A stretch of 61,467 nucleotides of DNA, from the NCBI GenBank assembly GCA_903926465.1, contig CAIYJE010000094.1, positions 1 to 61,467 of the forward strand, in the 5' to 3' direction. Below are positions 54,537 to 61,467 of the stretch, piece by piece (the stretch's first letter is position 1; every line of letters begins with the position of its first letter). Origin of the DNA: an uncultured Planctomycetales bacterium (lineage in GTDB: Bacteria > Planctomycetota > Planctomycetia > Isosphaerales > Isosphaeraceae). Below the pieces are notes generated by a model. The model did not search any database. It had not been told where the DNA came from and saw only the letters and a list, made by a program, of their open reading frames with translations. A program made the translations under genes and the position numbers.

Positions 54537-56450
54537 ATGAGTAAGAAGAAATCGCCTGCCTCGAACTCTGGACCCGAATCCATCGACCTCGTGGCCACGA
54601 GTCATGCACCGGCAGACCCCGTGTCTCCAGGCGCAGCACCTACGCACCAAGACCATGCGCATGACCATCATGAGCATCCCGGTCCCACCAACTTTCTGAC
54701 CCGGTACGTGTTTGCCACCGACCACAAGGTGATTGGCATCCAGTTCCTGGTGTCGGGGCTCATCTTCTTCATTGTGGGTGGCCTGCTGGCGCTGGCCGTG
54801 CGATGGCAACTGGCCTGGCCCTGGACCAGAATTCCGGTGCTCAGCTCGATGATGGAGAGCCAGTGGCAGACCAAGGGGCAGATGCCGCCTGAATTCTATA
54901 ACAAGCTCTTCACCATGCATGCCTCGGTGATGATCTTCTTTGTGGTCATTCCCATTCTGACGGGCGCGTTTGGGAACTACCTGATTCCGCTGATGATCGG
55001 GGCCCGCGATATGGCGTTCCCCAAGCTCAATATGCTCAGTTACTGGTTTATGTGGCCTGCATTCATTGTGATGCTGGTTTCATTCACCGTACCCGGTGGC
55101 GCTGCCGAAGCAGGCTGGACCGCGTATCCCCCCTTGAGCGTTTTCCGGCATTCCACGCCCGGCTCATTGAACGGCCAAACGCTGTGGCTAATGGGTGTGC
55201 TGTTTGCCGGCGTCTCTTCGATCATGGGATCCATCAACTACATCACCACGGTGCTCACCCTTCGAGCGCCCGGCATGAAGATGTTCCGGATGCCAATGAC
55301 CGTATGGTCCATGTTCATCACGGCTTTGCTGCAGGCCTTTGCGTTGCCGGTGCTGACCTCGGCCATCATCATGCAGTTGCTGGATCGGACCATCGGCACC
55401 AACTTCTTCATACCCGTTGGTGCCAGCGTGGCCAACGAACCGGGCCCGGTGGGTGGCGGTCAACCGCTGCTGTTCCAGCACCTGTTCTGGTTCTATAGCC
55501 ACCCTGCGGTTTACATCATGATCTTGCCGGCGATGGGCATGGTCTCAGACATTCTGAGCACGTTCTCTCGCAAGCCGCTCTTCGGTTACAAGCCGATGGT
55601 GTTTGCCATGGCCGCCATTGCCCTTCTGGGCTTTCTGGTGTGGGGCCACCACATGTTCCAGTCGGGTATGAACCCCTTGCTGGGGGCCACTTTCATGCTC
55701 TCGACCATGGTCATTGCCCTGCCCTCGGCCATCAAAACCTTTAACTGGATTGGCACCCTCTGGGGTGGTTCCATTCAGTTCACGGCCGCCATGCTGTTTG
55801 CAACCGGCTTCGTGGCCATGTTCGTGATCGGCGGCCTGTCTGGAATCTTCATGGCCGCCACGCCCATTGATATTCATATCCATGACACCTACTTCATTGT
55901 GGGGCACCTCCATTACGTGCTCTTCGGTGGTAGTTCGTTCGCCATTTTTGCGGGCCTGTACTACTGGTTCCCAAAGATTTTCGGCCGCATGCTGGATGAA
56001 CGGCTGGGCAAGATTCACTTCCTGCTGACCTTCATCTCGTTCAATTGCACGTTCTTCCTGATGCACATCATTGGCTTGCGAGGTCACCCAAGGCGGGTGG
56101 CCAATCCGTACATCTATCAATTCCTGGATAACCCCGGGGTTCACTTCATGAACGAGTTCATGACCGTGAGCGCCTTGTTGATGGGTGCGGCGCAGTTGAT
56201 TCTGATCTACAACGTGCTGGCCAGCCTGGTGGCCGGTAAGCGGGCGCCTGATAACCCCTGGCGAGCCAATACCCTGGAATGGGCCACCAGTTCGCCACCG
56301 CCCCACCACAACTTCGCCACCATTCCCACCGTCTATCACGCAGCCTATGAGTACAGCGTTCCCGGCGAGGCAGAGGATTTTATTCCTCAAACCCAGCCGC
56401 TGGCCAACCTGGCTCCCAGCCCCGCCCTGGCCACATCCAGCCACGCCTGA
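54537..56450 (+). CDS. coxA: cytochrome c oxidase subunit I, A2-type
   Basis: Subunit I reduces oxygen at heme a3-CuB and pumps protons. The 637 residues have about twelve helices and the His ligands in the usual places, including [10 protein letters not shown] and [16 protein letters not shown]. The CuB-cross-link block reads WFYSHPAVY (318-326) instead of the A1 form GHPEVY: the Glu is replaced and Tyr-Ser stands before HP, as in A2-type oxidases such as the Thermus caa3 enzyme. An N-terminal cytoplasmic His-rich tail ([13 protein letters not shown]) is present. The ATG at 54537 comes three bases after coxB. Confidence 0.96.
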   Translation: MSKKKSPASNSGPESIDLVATSHAPADPVSPGAAPTHQDHAHDHHEHPGPTNFLTRYVFATDHKVIGIQFLVSGLIFFIVGGLLALAVRWQLAWPWTRIPVLSSMMESQWQTKGQMPPEFYNKLFTMHASVMIFFVVIPILTGAFGNYLIPLMIGARDMAFPKLNMLSYWFMWPAFIVMLVSFTVPGGAAEAGWTAYPPLSVFRHSTPGSLNGQTLWLMGVLFAGVSSIMGSINYITTVLTLRAPGMKMFRMPMTVWSMFITALLQAFALPVLTSAIIMQLLDRTIGTNFFIPVGASVANEPGPVGGGQPLLFQHLFWFYSHPAVYIMILPAMGMVSDILSTFSRKPLFGYKPMVFAMAAIALLGFLVWGHHMFQSGMNPLLGATFMLSTMVIALPSAIKTFNWIGTLWGGSIQFTAAMLFATGFVAMFVIGGLSGIFMAATPIDIHIHDTYFIVGHLHYVLFGGSSFAIFAGLYYWFPKIFGRMLDERLGKIHFLLTFISFNCTFFLMHIIGLRGHPRRVANPYIYQFLDNPGVHFMNEFMTVSALLMGAAQLILIYNVLASLVAGKRAPDNPWRANTLEWATSSPPPHHNFATIPTVYHAAYEYSVPGEAEDFIPQTQPLANLAPSPALATSSHA

Positions 56451-56537
56451 GGCTTGATCGGCTCGAATTTCAACTTCTCTCCACTCTCCGCAACTTTTGC
56501 GATCCGCCCCAGAGTTTGACCGAAACCAGAGTCAAGA

Positions 56538-57680
56538 ATGTCTTCGATATCCGCGGAATCTTTTCCCAATACCCGAGGTGCATGTCCATCGCCGACCTGG
56601 CTCCACTGGCTGGCAATTGCGGGGGCGATGTTTACCTGGCCCCTGCTGCTGGTAGGTGGCACCGTGACCATTTACCGGGTAGGGATGGCGGTGCCAGACT
56701 GGCCGACGACATTCCAGTCGAACATGTTCCTGTACAACATGTTCGAGGCCTCATTCGGTCCCTTTGCCGAGCACGCCCACCGGCTTTATGGAGCCGCCGT
56801 GGGCCTGGCCTGCATTGGCATAGCCGGCGCTTTCACCTTCTCTAGAATCGGCCTCGCCGGGTTCCTGCCGTTCGCCGCCGTGGTGGCGTCGGCCGCCCTG
56901 GCCATTGTCAATCCCCCGGGAATCCTGTTTGGCCTGAGCAAGGCCATGGCCGGTTTCCTGGCGGTTTGCGGCGTGTCTTTGCTCTACGCTGCGTACGCGG
57001 CCTTCCTGCGTAAAGATCTGCTGCTCGCCCTGGTCTGGTTTCTCATTGCCGCCGTCACCGGCCAAGGCGTGCTCGGTGGAATTCGCGTGAACCAGAATTC
57101 CACCTTCCTGGCCTTTGTACACGGTTGCACCGCCCAGCTCTTCTTCGGGCTCATGGTCGCCGTGGTCGTGCTCACCAGCGCACGCTGGCATCAACCGGCC
57201 GCCCCTCAGGCCGACACCATGCGGCTGGCCAGGCGTGGCACAGCCACCCTGATCATGCTCTTGCTGCAAATTGTCTCGGGAGCCTACGTCCGGCATTACG
57301 GCTCCAGTGTGGCCGTGATGATTCACGCCACGCTGGCCCTGGCCGTGATTGGCCATGTGTTTCCGCTGGCCATCCGTGTTTGGAAGGCCCAAGATTCCGT
57401 TGGCTTTTTGCGCGGGCCTGCTGGCTGGATGGCGTTTTTCACGCTGCTTCAAATTGTGCTGGGCCTGACCGCCTGGTGGCTGCTTCGCCCGTTTGATGGC
57501 ATTGACCGGGCGGTGAGTCCGGTTCAAGCCCTGATGCGGGTGGCCCACCAGGGAGCCGGAGCGCTGCTTCTGGCCGCGCTCGTGAGCTTTGTCATGCTGG
57601 CTTACCGTCGATTCGGCCGTACCGACTCTGCAAGGTCTCCGTCTCCGCCGGGAGCGCTGAACCTGGAGGCCCAGGCATGA
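56538..57680 (+). CDS. ctaA: heme A synthase (CtaA/COX15)
   Basis: The enzyme oxidises the methyl group of heme O to make heme A. The 380 residues contain about eight helices in two pseudo-repeats with conserved histidines in EHAHRLYG, FVHGCTAQ, IHATLAL and AHQGAG. An early block, VTIYRVGMAVPDWPTTF, matches the CtaA N-terminal signature. It follows coxA after 87 bases and overlaps ctaB by four bases (ATGA), so heme O to heme A conversion is encoded as one unit. The first 25 residues are polar and may be partly non-coding. Confidence 0.92.
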   Translation: MSSISAESFPNTRGACPSPTWLHWLAIAGAMFTWPLLLVGGTVTIYRVGMAVPDWPTTFQSNMFLYNMFEASFGPFAEHAHRLYGAAVGLACIGIAGAFTFSRIGLAGFLPFAAVVASAALAIVNPPGILFGLSKAMAGFLAVCGVSLLYAAYAAFLRKDLLLALVWFLIAAVTGQGVLGGIRVNQNSTFLAFVHGCTAQLFFGLMVAVVVLTSARWHQPAAPQADTMRLARRGTATLIMLLLQIVSGAYVRHYGSSVAVMIHATLALAVIGHVFPLAIRVWKAQDSVGFLRGPAGWMAFFTLLQIVLGLTAWWLLRPFDGIDRAVSPVQALMRVAHQGAGALLLAALVSFVMLAYRRFGRTDSARSPSPPGALNLEAQA

Positions 57681-58639
57681 GCATTGATTCGGCGGTTCCG
57701 GTCCCACTGGGCGCACCAGCCTTTGAAGAGGTCCCAGGCCCTACGGTTTTGCCAAGCTCTGCCAAAGGAGGCGCGGTTCCCCGTGGCCTCTTTTCGGCGT
57801 ACCTCAGCCTGACCAAGCCACGCATTGCCCTGATGGTGCTGCTCACCACGGCCGTTGGCTTCTGGCTGGGCGCTCGCGCGGCGGCCAACCCGCTGACCGT
57901 GCTGGGCACCTTGGTTGGCACCGCACTGGTGGCCGGCGGCGCCAGCGTGTGGAACCAGATTCTGGAGCGGTACCGAGACTCGCTCATGAGGCGCACGCTT
58001 ACCCGACCCATTCCCACGGGCGAAGTGGCGGTGCTGCCGGCCTCACTCTTTGGCGGGGCCCTGACGGTCTCTGGGGTCGGGCTGCTCTGGTTCATTGAAC
58101 CGCTGGCGGCTGCGGTCTCTCTGGCCACGTTCTTGCTTTACGTGTTCGTGTACACGCCGCTCAAGCCGGTGACCACGCTTAATACCGCGGTGGGTGCCAT
58201 TCCAGGTGCGCTTCCGCCGGTTATTGGCTGGGCAGCCGCCACGGGGCACATTGGTATTGAGGCCTGTTCCCTGTTCGTGATCGTTTTTCTCTGGCAATTT
58301 CCTCACTTCCTGGCCATTGCCTGGATTCATCGAGACGATTACGCACGAGGTGGACACCGGATGCTCCCCTCGGTTGATCCCAATGGCGATTTCACCGGCC
58401 GGCAGGCAACCATCCACGCCCTGATTTTGATTCCTTGCTCGCTCTTTCCAACCATTGTTGGGGTTGCCGGCTCCATCTACTTTGTGGGGGCCATTGTTCT
58501 AGGACTGTTCTACGCCTACTACGCCTGGAACTTCTGGCGCAATGTTTCCAACCAATCGGCCAGGCAACTGCTGCGTGCCTCCATCCTCTACCTTCCAGCA
58601 ATCCTGTTGCTGCTTGTGATCAATCCCCAGCCTGCCTGA
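57677..58639 (+). CDS. ctaB: protoheme IX farnesyltransferase (CtaB/CyoE)
   Basis: The enzyme adds a farnesyl group to heme B to make heme O, the step before CtaA. The 320 residues have about nine helices of the UbiA type. The first prenyl-diphosphate site reads NQILERYRDSLMRRT (Asp-rich in most members, here N-x3-E-R-x2-D) and is followed by RPIPTGEV; the second region is HRDDYARGGHRML. A polar leader of about 38 residues precedes the first helix (LSLTKPRIALMVLLTTA), longer than usual. It is translationally coupled to ctaA. Confidence 0.92.
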   Translation: MSIDSAVPVPLGAPAFEEVPGPTVLPSSAKGGAVPRGLFSAYLSLTKPRIALMVLLTTAVGFWLGARAAANPLTVLGTLVGTALVAGGASVWNQILERYRDSLMRRTLTRPIPTGEVAVLPASLFGGALTVSGVGLLWFIEPLAAAVSLATFLLYVFVYTPLKPVTTLNTAVGAIPGALPPVIGWAAATGHIGIEACSLFVIVFLWQFPHFLAIAWIHRDDYARGGHRMLPSVDPNGDFTGRQATIHALILIPCSLFPTIVGVAGSIYFVGAIVLGLFYAYYAWNFWRNVSNQSARQLLRASILYLPAILLLLVINPQPA

Positions 58640-58714
58640 CACCGTTTTGGTTTCTCGTTCAATATCGAGTCTGGCAAATCCATGACGGCTGGATTCTCCC
58701 GAGGTTCCGATTCC

Positions 58715-59674
58715 ATGGCCCACGAAACAGTGACCGATTCTCAACACGAGCACCAGGAACGGGATCCGGCAACGCCGATGGTCAAGAATCCCATCATCAC
58801 GCCCGGCAAGGTGGCCATGTGGCTGTTCCTGGCCACCGAGGTGATGTTCTTCACCGGCCTGATTGGCTCTTACGTGGTGATGAGGGCCGGCAGCCCACCC
58901 AACGGCTTCAGCTCCATCTTCTCGCCGGCCCAGCCAGAAATCGCAGAGCTGGGAGACGCGGCGGTTGGTCTGCATATCACCGATGCCGGCCCGAACCCAG
59001 AAAAGGTCATTGCCCTGGTGCGGCCCCTGCTGGACAAGGTGGCCAACTATGCCCCGCGAGACCTTGTGCATTTGGTGAACGAGGGACACGCCATCATCCC
59101 CGGCCAGCGGGCCAACGTGGCCGACGAACTGGCCGGCGTTTTGCGCAAGTCGGGGGCCACGGTTGAAGAACTCCACCAGCAGACCTTTGCCTGGCCAAAG
59201 CCGTACGATCACACCACCAACCCGCTGTCCATCGACCTGACCGCCATCAACACGTTCATTCTGATCTGCTCGTCGGTAACCATGGTCCTTTCCCTCTCAC
59301 GCATTCAGGCCGGCGATCGCCTGGGCATGCAAAAGTATCTGCTGGCCACCGTGGTGATGGGCGGGGTGTTCCTGGGCGTGCAGGTGTTTGAATATCGTGA
59401 ACTGATGATGATGCACGTGTACCCGATTGGGGTGAGTAACAGCGGGCATTTTGTGCCAGGGGCCAGCCTGTTCGCCTCTTGCTTCTTTGCGATGACCGGT
59501 TTCCACGGGGCCCACGTGGCGGGTGGCCTGGTGGCGCTGATCGTGCTTCTGATTGGCTCTTTGATGGGCAAATTCACGGCCGACGATCACGCCCCCCTGG
59601 AGCTGGTGGGCCTGTACTGGCACTTTGTGGACCTGGTCTGGATTCTCTTGTTCACCGTGGTTTACCTGATCTGA
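58715..59674 (+). CDS. coxC: cytochrome c oxidase subunit III with a ~100-residue outer insert
   Basis: Subunit III is a helical partner of subunits I and II. The 319 residues have the helices KVAMWLFLATEVMFFTGLIG, TAINTFILICSSVTMVLSLS and the conserved GFHGAHVAGGL near the end. Between the first and second helices is an insert of about 100 residues (about 65-168; HITDAGPNPEKV ... QQTFAWPKPYDH) that is polar and largely helical. Most subunit III proteins have only a short loop there. I take the ATG at 58715, because GAGG lies upstream; the ATG at 58682 is the alternative. coxD follows 81 bases on. Confidence 0.93.
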   Translation: MAHETVTDSQHEHQERDPATPMVKNPIITPGKVAMWLFLATEVMFFTGLIGSYVVMRAGSPPNGFSSIFSPAQPEIAELGDAAVGLHITDAGPNPEKVIALVRPLLDKVANYAPRDLVHLVNEGHAIIPGQRANVADELAGVLRKSGATVEELHQQTFAWPKPYDHTTNPLSIDLTAINTFILICSSVTMVLSLSRIQAGDRLGMQKYLLATVVMGGVFLGVQVFEYRELMMMHVYPIGVSNSGHFVPGASLFASCFFAMTGFHGAHVAGGLVALIVLLIGSLMGKFTADDHAPLELVGLYWHFVDLVWILLFTVVYLI

Positions 59675-59755
59675 TCTGAACTGACCTGATCGGGCCCTGG
59701 TTCTACGGCCCAGAACGCCTCAAACTTTCTTGCCTCGATGCGGGAGACCCCAACC

Positions 59756-60136
59756 ATGACCACGTCTTACCCAAGTCATGATGCTCAAGAGCAGGCCGAA
59801 GCCCACGCGCCGTACATTCAGGTGTGGGTGGCATTGCTCGTTCTGACCCTGGCGGAATACTTCTGGGCCAAGTTTCTTGCCGGCTCCACTGGCCTGCTGA
59901 TTGGCGGCCTGCTTTCCATGGCCCTGGTGAAGGCCGGTTTGGTGGGCTATTACTTCATGCATGTGAAGTTTGAGGGGAAATGGGTTTACCTCACCATCAT
60001 CCCGGCCATCTTCATGGCGATGGTGGTGGTGCTGGGCCTGGTCCCTGATATTGCACTCCACCAGCGTTCCACGCACGACACCCAGCCTGCTGCGCCCGTG
60101 GCCGACGCAGTGGCCGAACCCATCCCCGCCTCCTGA
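59756..60136 (+). CDS. coxD: cytochrome c oxidase subunit IV (prokaryotic, CtaF-like)
   Basis: The 126-residue product has three hydrophobic helices (VWVALLVLTLAEYFWAKFL; TGLLIGGLLSMALVKAGLVG; WVYLTIIPAIFMAMVVVLGL) and the short motif YYFMHVKFEGKW between the second and third, as in bacterial COX4 family subunits that accompany aa3 or caa3 oxidases. The ATG at 59756 follows GGGAG; the frame start at 59738 adds six residues. It ends with a low-complexity Pro/Ala tail. It is sixth in the cluster after coxC. Confidence 0.85.
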   Translation: MTTSYPSHDAQEQAEAHAPYIQVWVALLVLTLAEYFWAKFLAGSTGLLIGGLLSMALVKAGLVGYYFMHVKFEGKWVYLTIIPAIFMAMVVVLGLVPDIALHQRSTHDTQPAAPVADAVAEPIPAS

Positions 60137-60201
60137 TCAATTTTCACGCGTTCCACTCACCTCGCGCCTTTCAAGCGAGGTGCCAAAAGGCATCGTTTAC
60201 C

Positions 60202-61332
60202 ATGTCTTCCGGTATTGATCCTCAGACTGGGCTTCACCCGCGGTTCGCCACCAACTATCGCAAAGGCTGGACGCTAGTGCTGGGTGTGGTTGCGGCCGCC
60301 ACCGCCCTTTGCGTGGGGCTGGTCAGCTCCAGCCCGGCCGGTGCGCCCCCCAGGGCCGCGCGGGCCATGCAGGCGAACCCGCTTAACTTGGGCAGCTTCC
60401 GGTTCCAGGAACGCTCGGGCCAAACCGTCACTCAGGCGGAACTTGCGGATCGGGTGTGGATTACTGGCTTCATCTTCACCCGCTGCCCCACCTCCTGCCC
60501 ACGCATCAGCTCGACCATGAAGGGGCTGCAGGGCAAACTCCAAGAAACCGGGGTCCAGCTTGTCAGTATTTCCGTCGATCCTGCGCACGATACTCCAGAC
60601 GTGCTTGCCCGCTATGCCAACGGCCTGGGGGCCGACCCCAACTCTTGGTGGTTTCTGACGGGCGACCATGACTCGACCTTCTCGCTGATCCGGAACGGGT
60701 TTCTGATTCCGGTGGAAGACGCATCTGCCGAGCAAGTGGCGCAGGGACTTGAGGAAGTGGCTCACTCCTCAAAATTCGCGCTGGTGGACCGGGGGAATCG
60801 CGTGGTGGGCTTCTACGGATCGGAAGACCCGGAAGAAATTCAAGCACTGCTGCTGGCCGCCCGGCGGCTGGACAACGTGTGGTCTTTTCGGCTGCCCGCC
60901 ATCAATGCCACGCTCAATGGTACTTGTGCGGTTCTGCTGCTGCTGGGCTGGGTTTTGATCCGTTCGGGCCGGTGGAAGGCGCATGTGGTGACCATGATCA
61001 CGGCCATCATCTTGTCGGCCATCTTCCTGGCCTGTTACCTGACCTACCACTTTGTGGTGGTCAAGGGCAGTGTTCCGTTCCAGGGGGTTGGGCGACCGCT
61101 GCGGATCTTGTACTTCAGCATCTTGCTATCTCATACGATCCTGGCGATTGTTCTGGTGCCCTTGATCGTGATCACGGTAATTCGGGCCTGGTTCAGGCAG
61201 TTTGACCGCCATGCTTGGGTGGCCCAGATCACCTTCCCGGTGTGGCTCTATGTTTCAATCACCGGGGTTGTGGTTTACTGGATGTTGTATCGTATCGACT
61301 TCTCCACGATTGCCATGGCAGCAGCGGCCTAG
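60202..61332 (+). CDS. SCO1/SenC copper chaperone fused to a DUF420 membrane domain
   Basis: The 376 residues form a fusion. After an N-terminal anchor helix, residues about 70-225 are a thioredoxin-fold SCO domain with TRCPTSCP (Cys95 and Cys99) and His188 in HSSKFALVD, the three copper ligands that load CuA of subunit II. The C-terminal part (about 230-370) has four hydrophobic helices and the DUF420 blocks PAINATLNGTCAVLLLLGW, ACYLTYHFV and GRPLRILYFSILLSHTILA. Separate SCO and DUF420 genes are usual in oxidase clusters. The stop codon TAG at 61330-61332 directly precedes the IS630-type element. Confidence 0.93.
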   Translation: MSSGIDPQTGLHPRFATNYRKGWTLVLGVVAAATALCVGLVSSSPAGAPPRAARAMQANPLNLGSFRFQERSGQTVTQAELADRVWITGFIFTRCPTSCPRISSTMKGLQGKLQETGVQLVSISVDPAHDTPDVLARYANGLGADPNSWWFLTGDHDSTFSLIRNGFLIPVEDASAEQVAQGLEEVAHSSKFALVDRGNRVVGFYGSEDPEEIQALLLAARRLDNVWSFRLPAINATLNGTCAVLLLLGWVLIRSGRWKAHVVTMITAIILSAIFLACYLTYHFVVVKGSVPFQGVGRPLRILYFSILLSHTILAIVLVPLIVITVIRAWFRQFDRHAWVAQITFPVWLYVSITGVVVYWMLYRIDFSTIAMAAAA

Positions 61333-61380
61333 TGCTTAGTCACCGCTAGGGTTTGGGGTTGTGTTTTTTTTGTCGCTGGT

Positions 61381-61413
61381 GCATGGTGCTCTGCACAAGG
61401 AGGTGCACCATGC
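61381..61413 (+). promoter_or_regulatory. hairpin over the transposase start codon
   Basis: GCATGGTGC (61381-61389) is the exact inverse of GCACCATGC (61405-61413). The stem holds the ATG at 61410, and the 15-base loop holds the ribosome site AAGGAGG. In mRNA this would hide the start codon and restrict translation. Confidence 0.6.
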
Positions 61414-61467
61414 AGAAGAAGTATATCGTGCGATTGTCGGATGAAGAACGCGCTGAGTTACAAACGG
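61410..61467 (+). CDS. IS630-family transposase, N-terminal part (cut by the window end)
   Basis: The 19 visible residues, MQKKYIVRLSDEERAELQT, match the N-terminal start of IS630 transposases (KYIVxLSxEERxxL), which leads into a helix-turn-helix DNA-binding region. AAGGAGG is a strong ribosome site just upstream. The catalytic DDE domain would lie beyond the window. Whether the full gene is intact is unknown. Confidence 0.75.
   Translation, partial: MQKKYIVRLSDEERAELQT

Larger units (their letters stand above)
61333..61467 (+). mobile_element. left end of an IS630-family element
   Basis: The transposase start lies within this stretch, preceded by a GT-rich segment (TTAGTCACCGCTAGGGTTTG from 61336) that is a candidate terminal repeat. 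IS630 elements insert at TA, and the TAG stop codon of the preceding gene supplies one. The right end is outside the window, so neither the inverted repeats nor the TA duplication can be confirmed. Confidence 0.6.

Noticed and set aside
55545-56444. 299-residue minus-strand frame across coxA
   Set aside because: It is antisense to conserved coxA and rich in His, Gly and Gln from the reverse complement of membrane codons.

Overview
The window is high-GC DNA from what looks like a planctomycete. The main pointers are a very large secreted protein with the planctomycete-type N-terminal motif LEALESRYLLS (13641-16649), a GGMG-type serine/threonine kinase with a polytopic C-terminus, a long YidC with a basic tail, a DUF6807 protein, a UVR-motif protein, and long spacers holding palindromic repeats. 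The assignment rests on family recognition by eye; I do not name a genus.

Layout. (1) 1-2.75 kb is decayed accessory DNA: a methyltransferase, a fragment of a hydrolase-type C-terminal domain, a repeat-bounded relic and a broken RHS core. (2) 2.7-8.6 kb holds an envelope group: a lipoprotein with a phosphatase-like domain that lacks its catalytic Cys, two polytopic glycosyltransferase-like proteins with overlapping genes, and a GT9 heptosyltransferase-type enzyme convergent with them. (3) 8.9-13.3 kb carries small housekeeping genes: a membrane peptide, an alpha/beta hydrolase, a glyoxalase-fold protein, rsmE with a half-size TauE/SafE protein, and an orphan AAA ATPase. (4) 13.6-18.5 kb has the giant beta-helix/DUF11 surface protein facing a membrane-tethered kinase. 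(5) 18.7-27.2 kb is core metabolism and translation: mnmE, yidC, a phosphoesterase, tsaB, a methyltransferase, zwf and an Ogt-type DNA repair protein. (6) 27.3-38.4 kb is mixed: a polysaccharide pyruvyl transferase pseudogene, a fructokinase/GH32 pair, a second copy of the dispersed repeat beside a zinc-ribbon gene, an OFA-type MFS carrier with a 50-residue partner, opcA, an unknown gene, a DUF6807 protein and a 5-formyl-THF cyclo-ligase. (7) 38.7-40.9 kb encodes a UVR-motif protein and a Rho_N-like/DUF4912 protein. (8) 41.9-50.0 kb is a complete F1Fo ATP synthase operon (atpI-B-E-F-H-A-G-D-C). (9) 50.1-51.9 kb has a phosphoesterase and a CPBP protease on the minus strand. (10) 52.2-61.3 kb is a full cytochrome oxidase cluster: diheme c lipoprotein, coxB, coxA, ctaA, ctaB, coxC, coxD and a SCO1-DUF420 fusion. 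(11) An IS630-type transposase begins at the right edge.

How the genes work together. Regions 8 and 10 put the terminal oxidase, its heme A and copper assembly factors, and the ATP synthase within 20 kb, so most of the last steps of oxidative phosphorylation are encoded together. zwf and opcA belong to the same enzyme system but lie about 7.4 kb apart. The fructokinase and secreted GH32 enzyme form a two-step fructan or sucrose pathway with coupled translation. No tRNA, rRNA or CRISPR array was seen. I found no convincing new defence or multi-gene system. The most unusual items are the repeat-bounded relics, the lineage-style insertions and His-rich tracts in the respiratory complexes, hairpins placed between cistrons or over a start codon, and several uncharacterised domain combinations.
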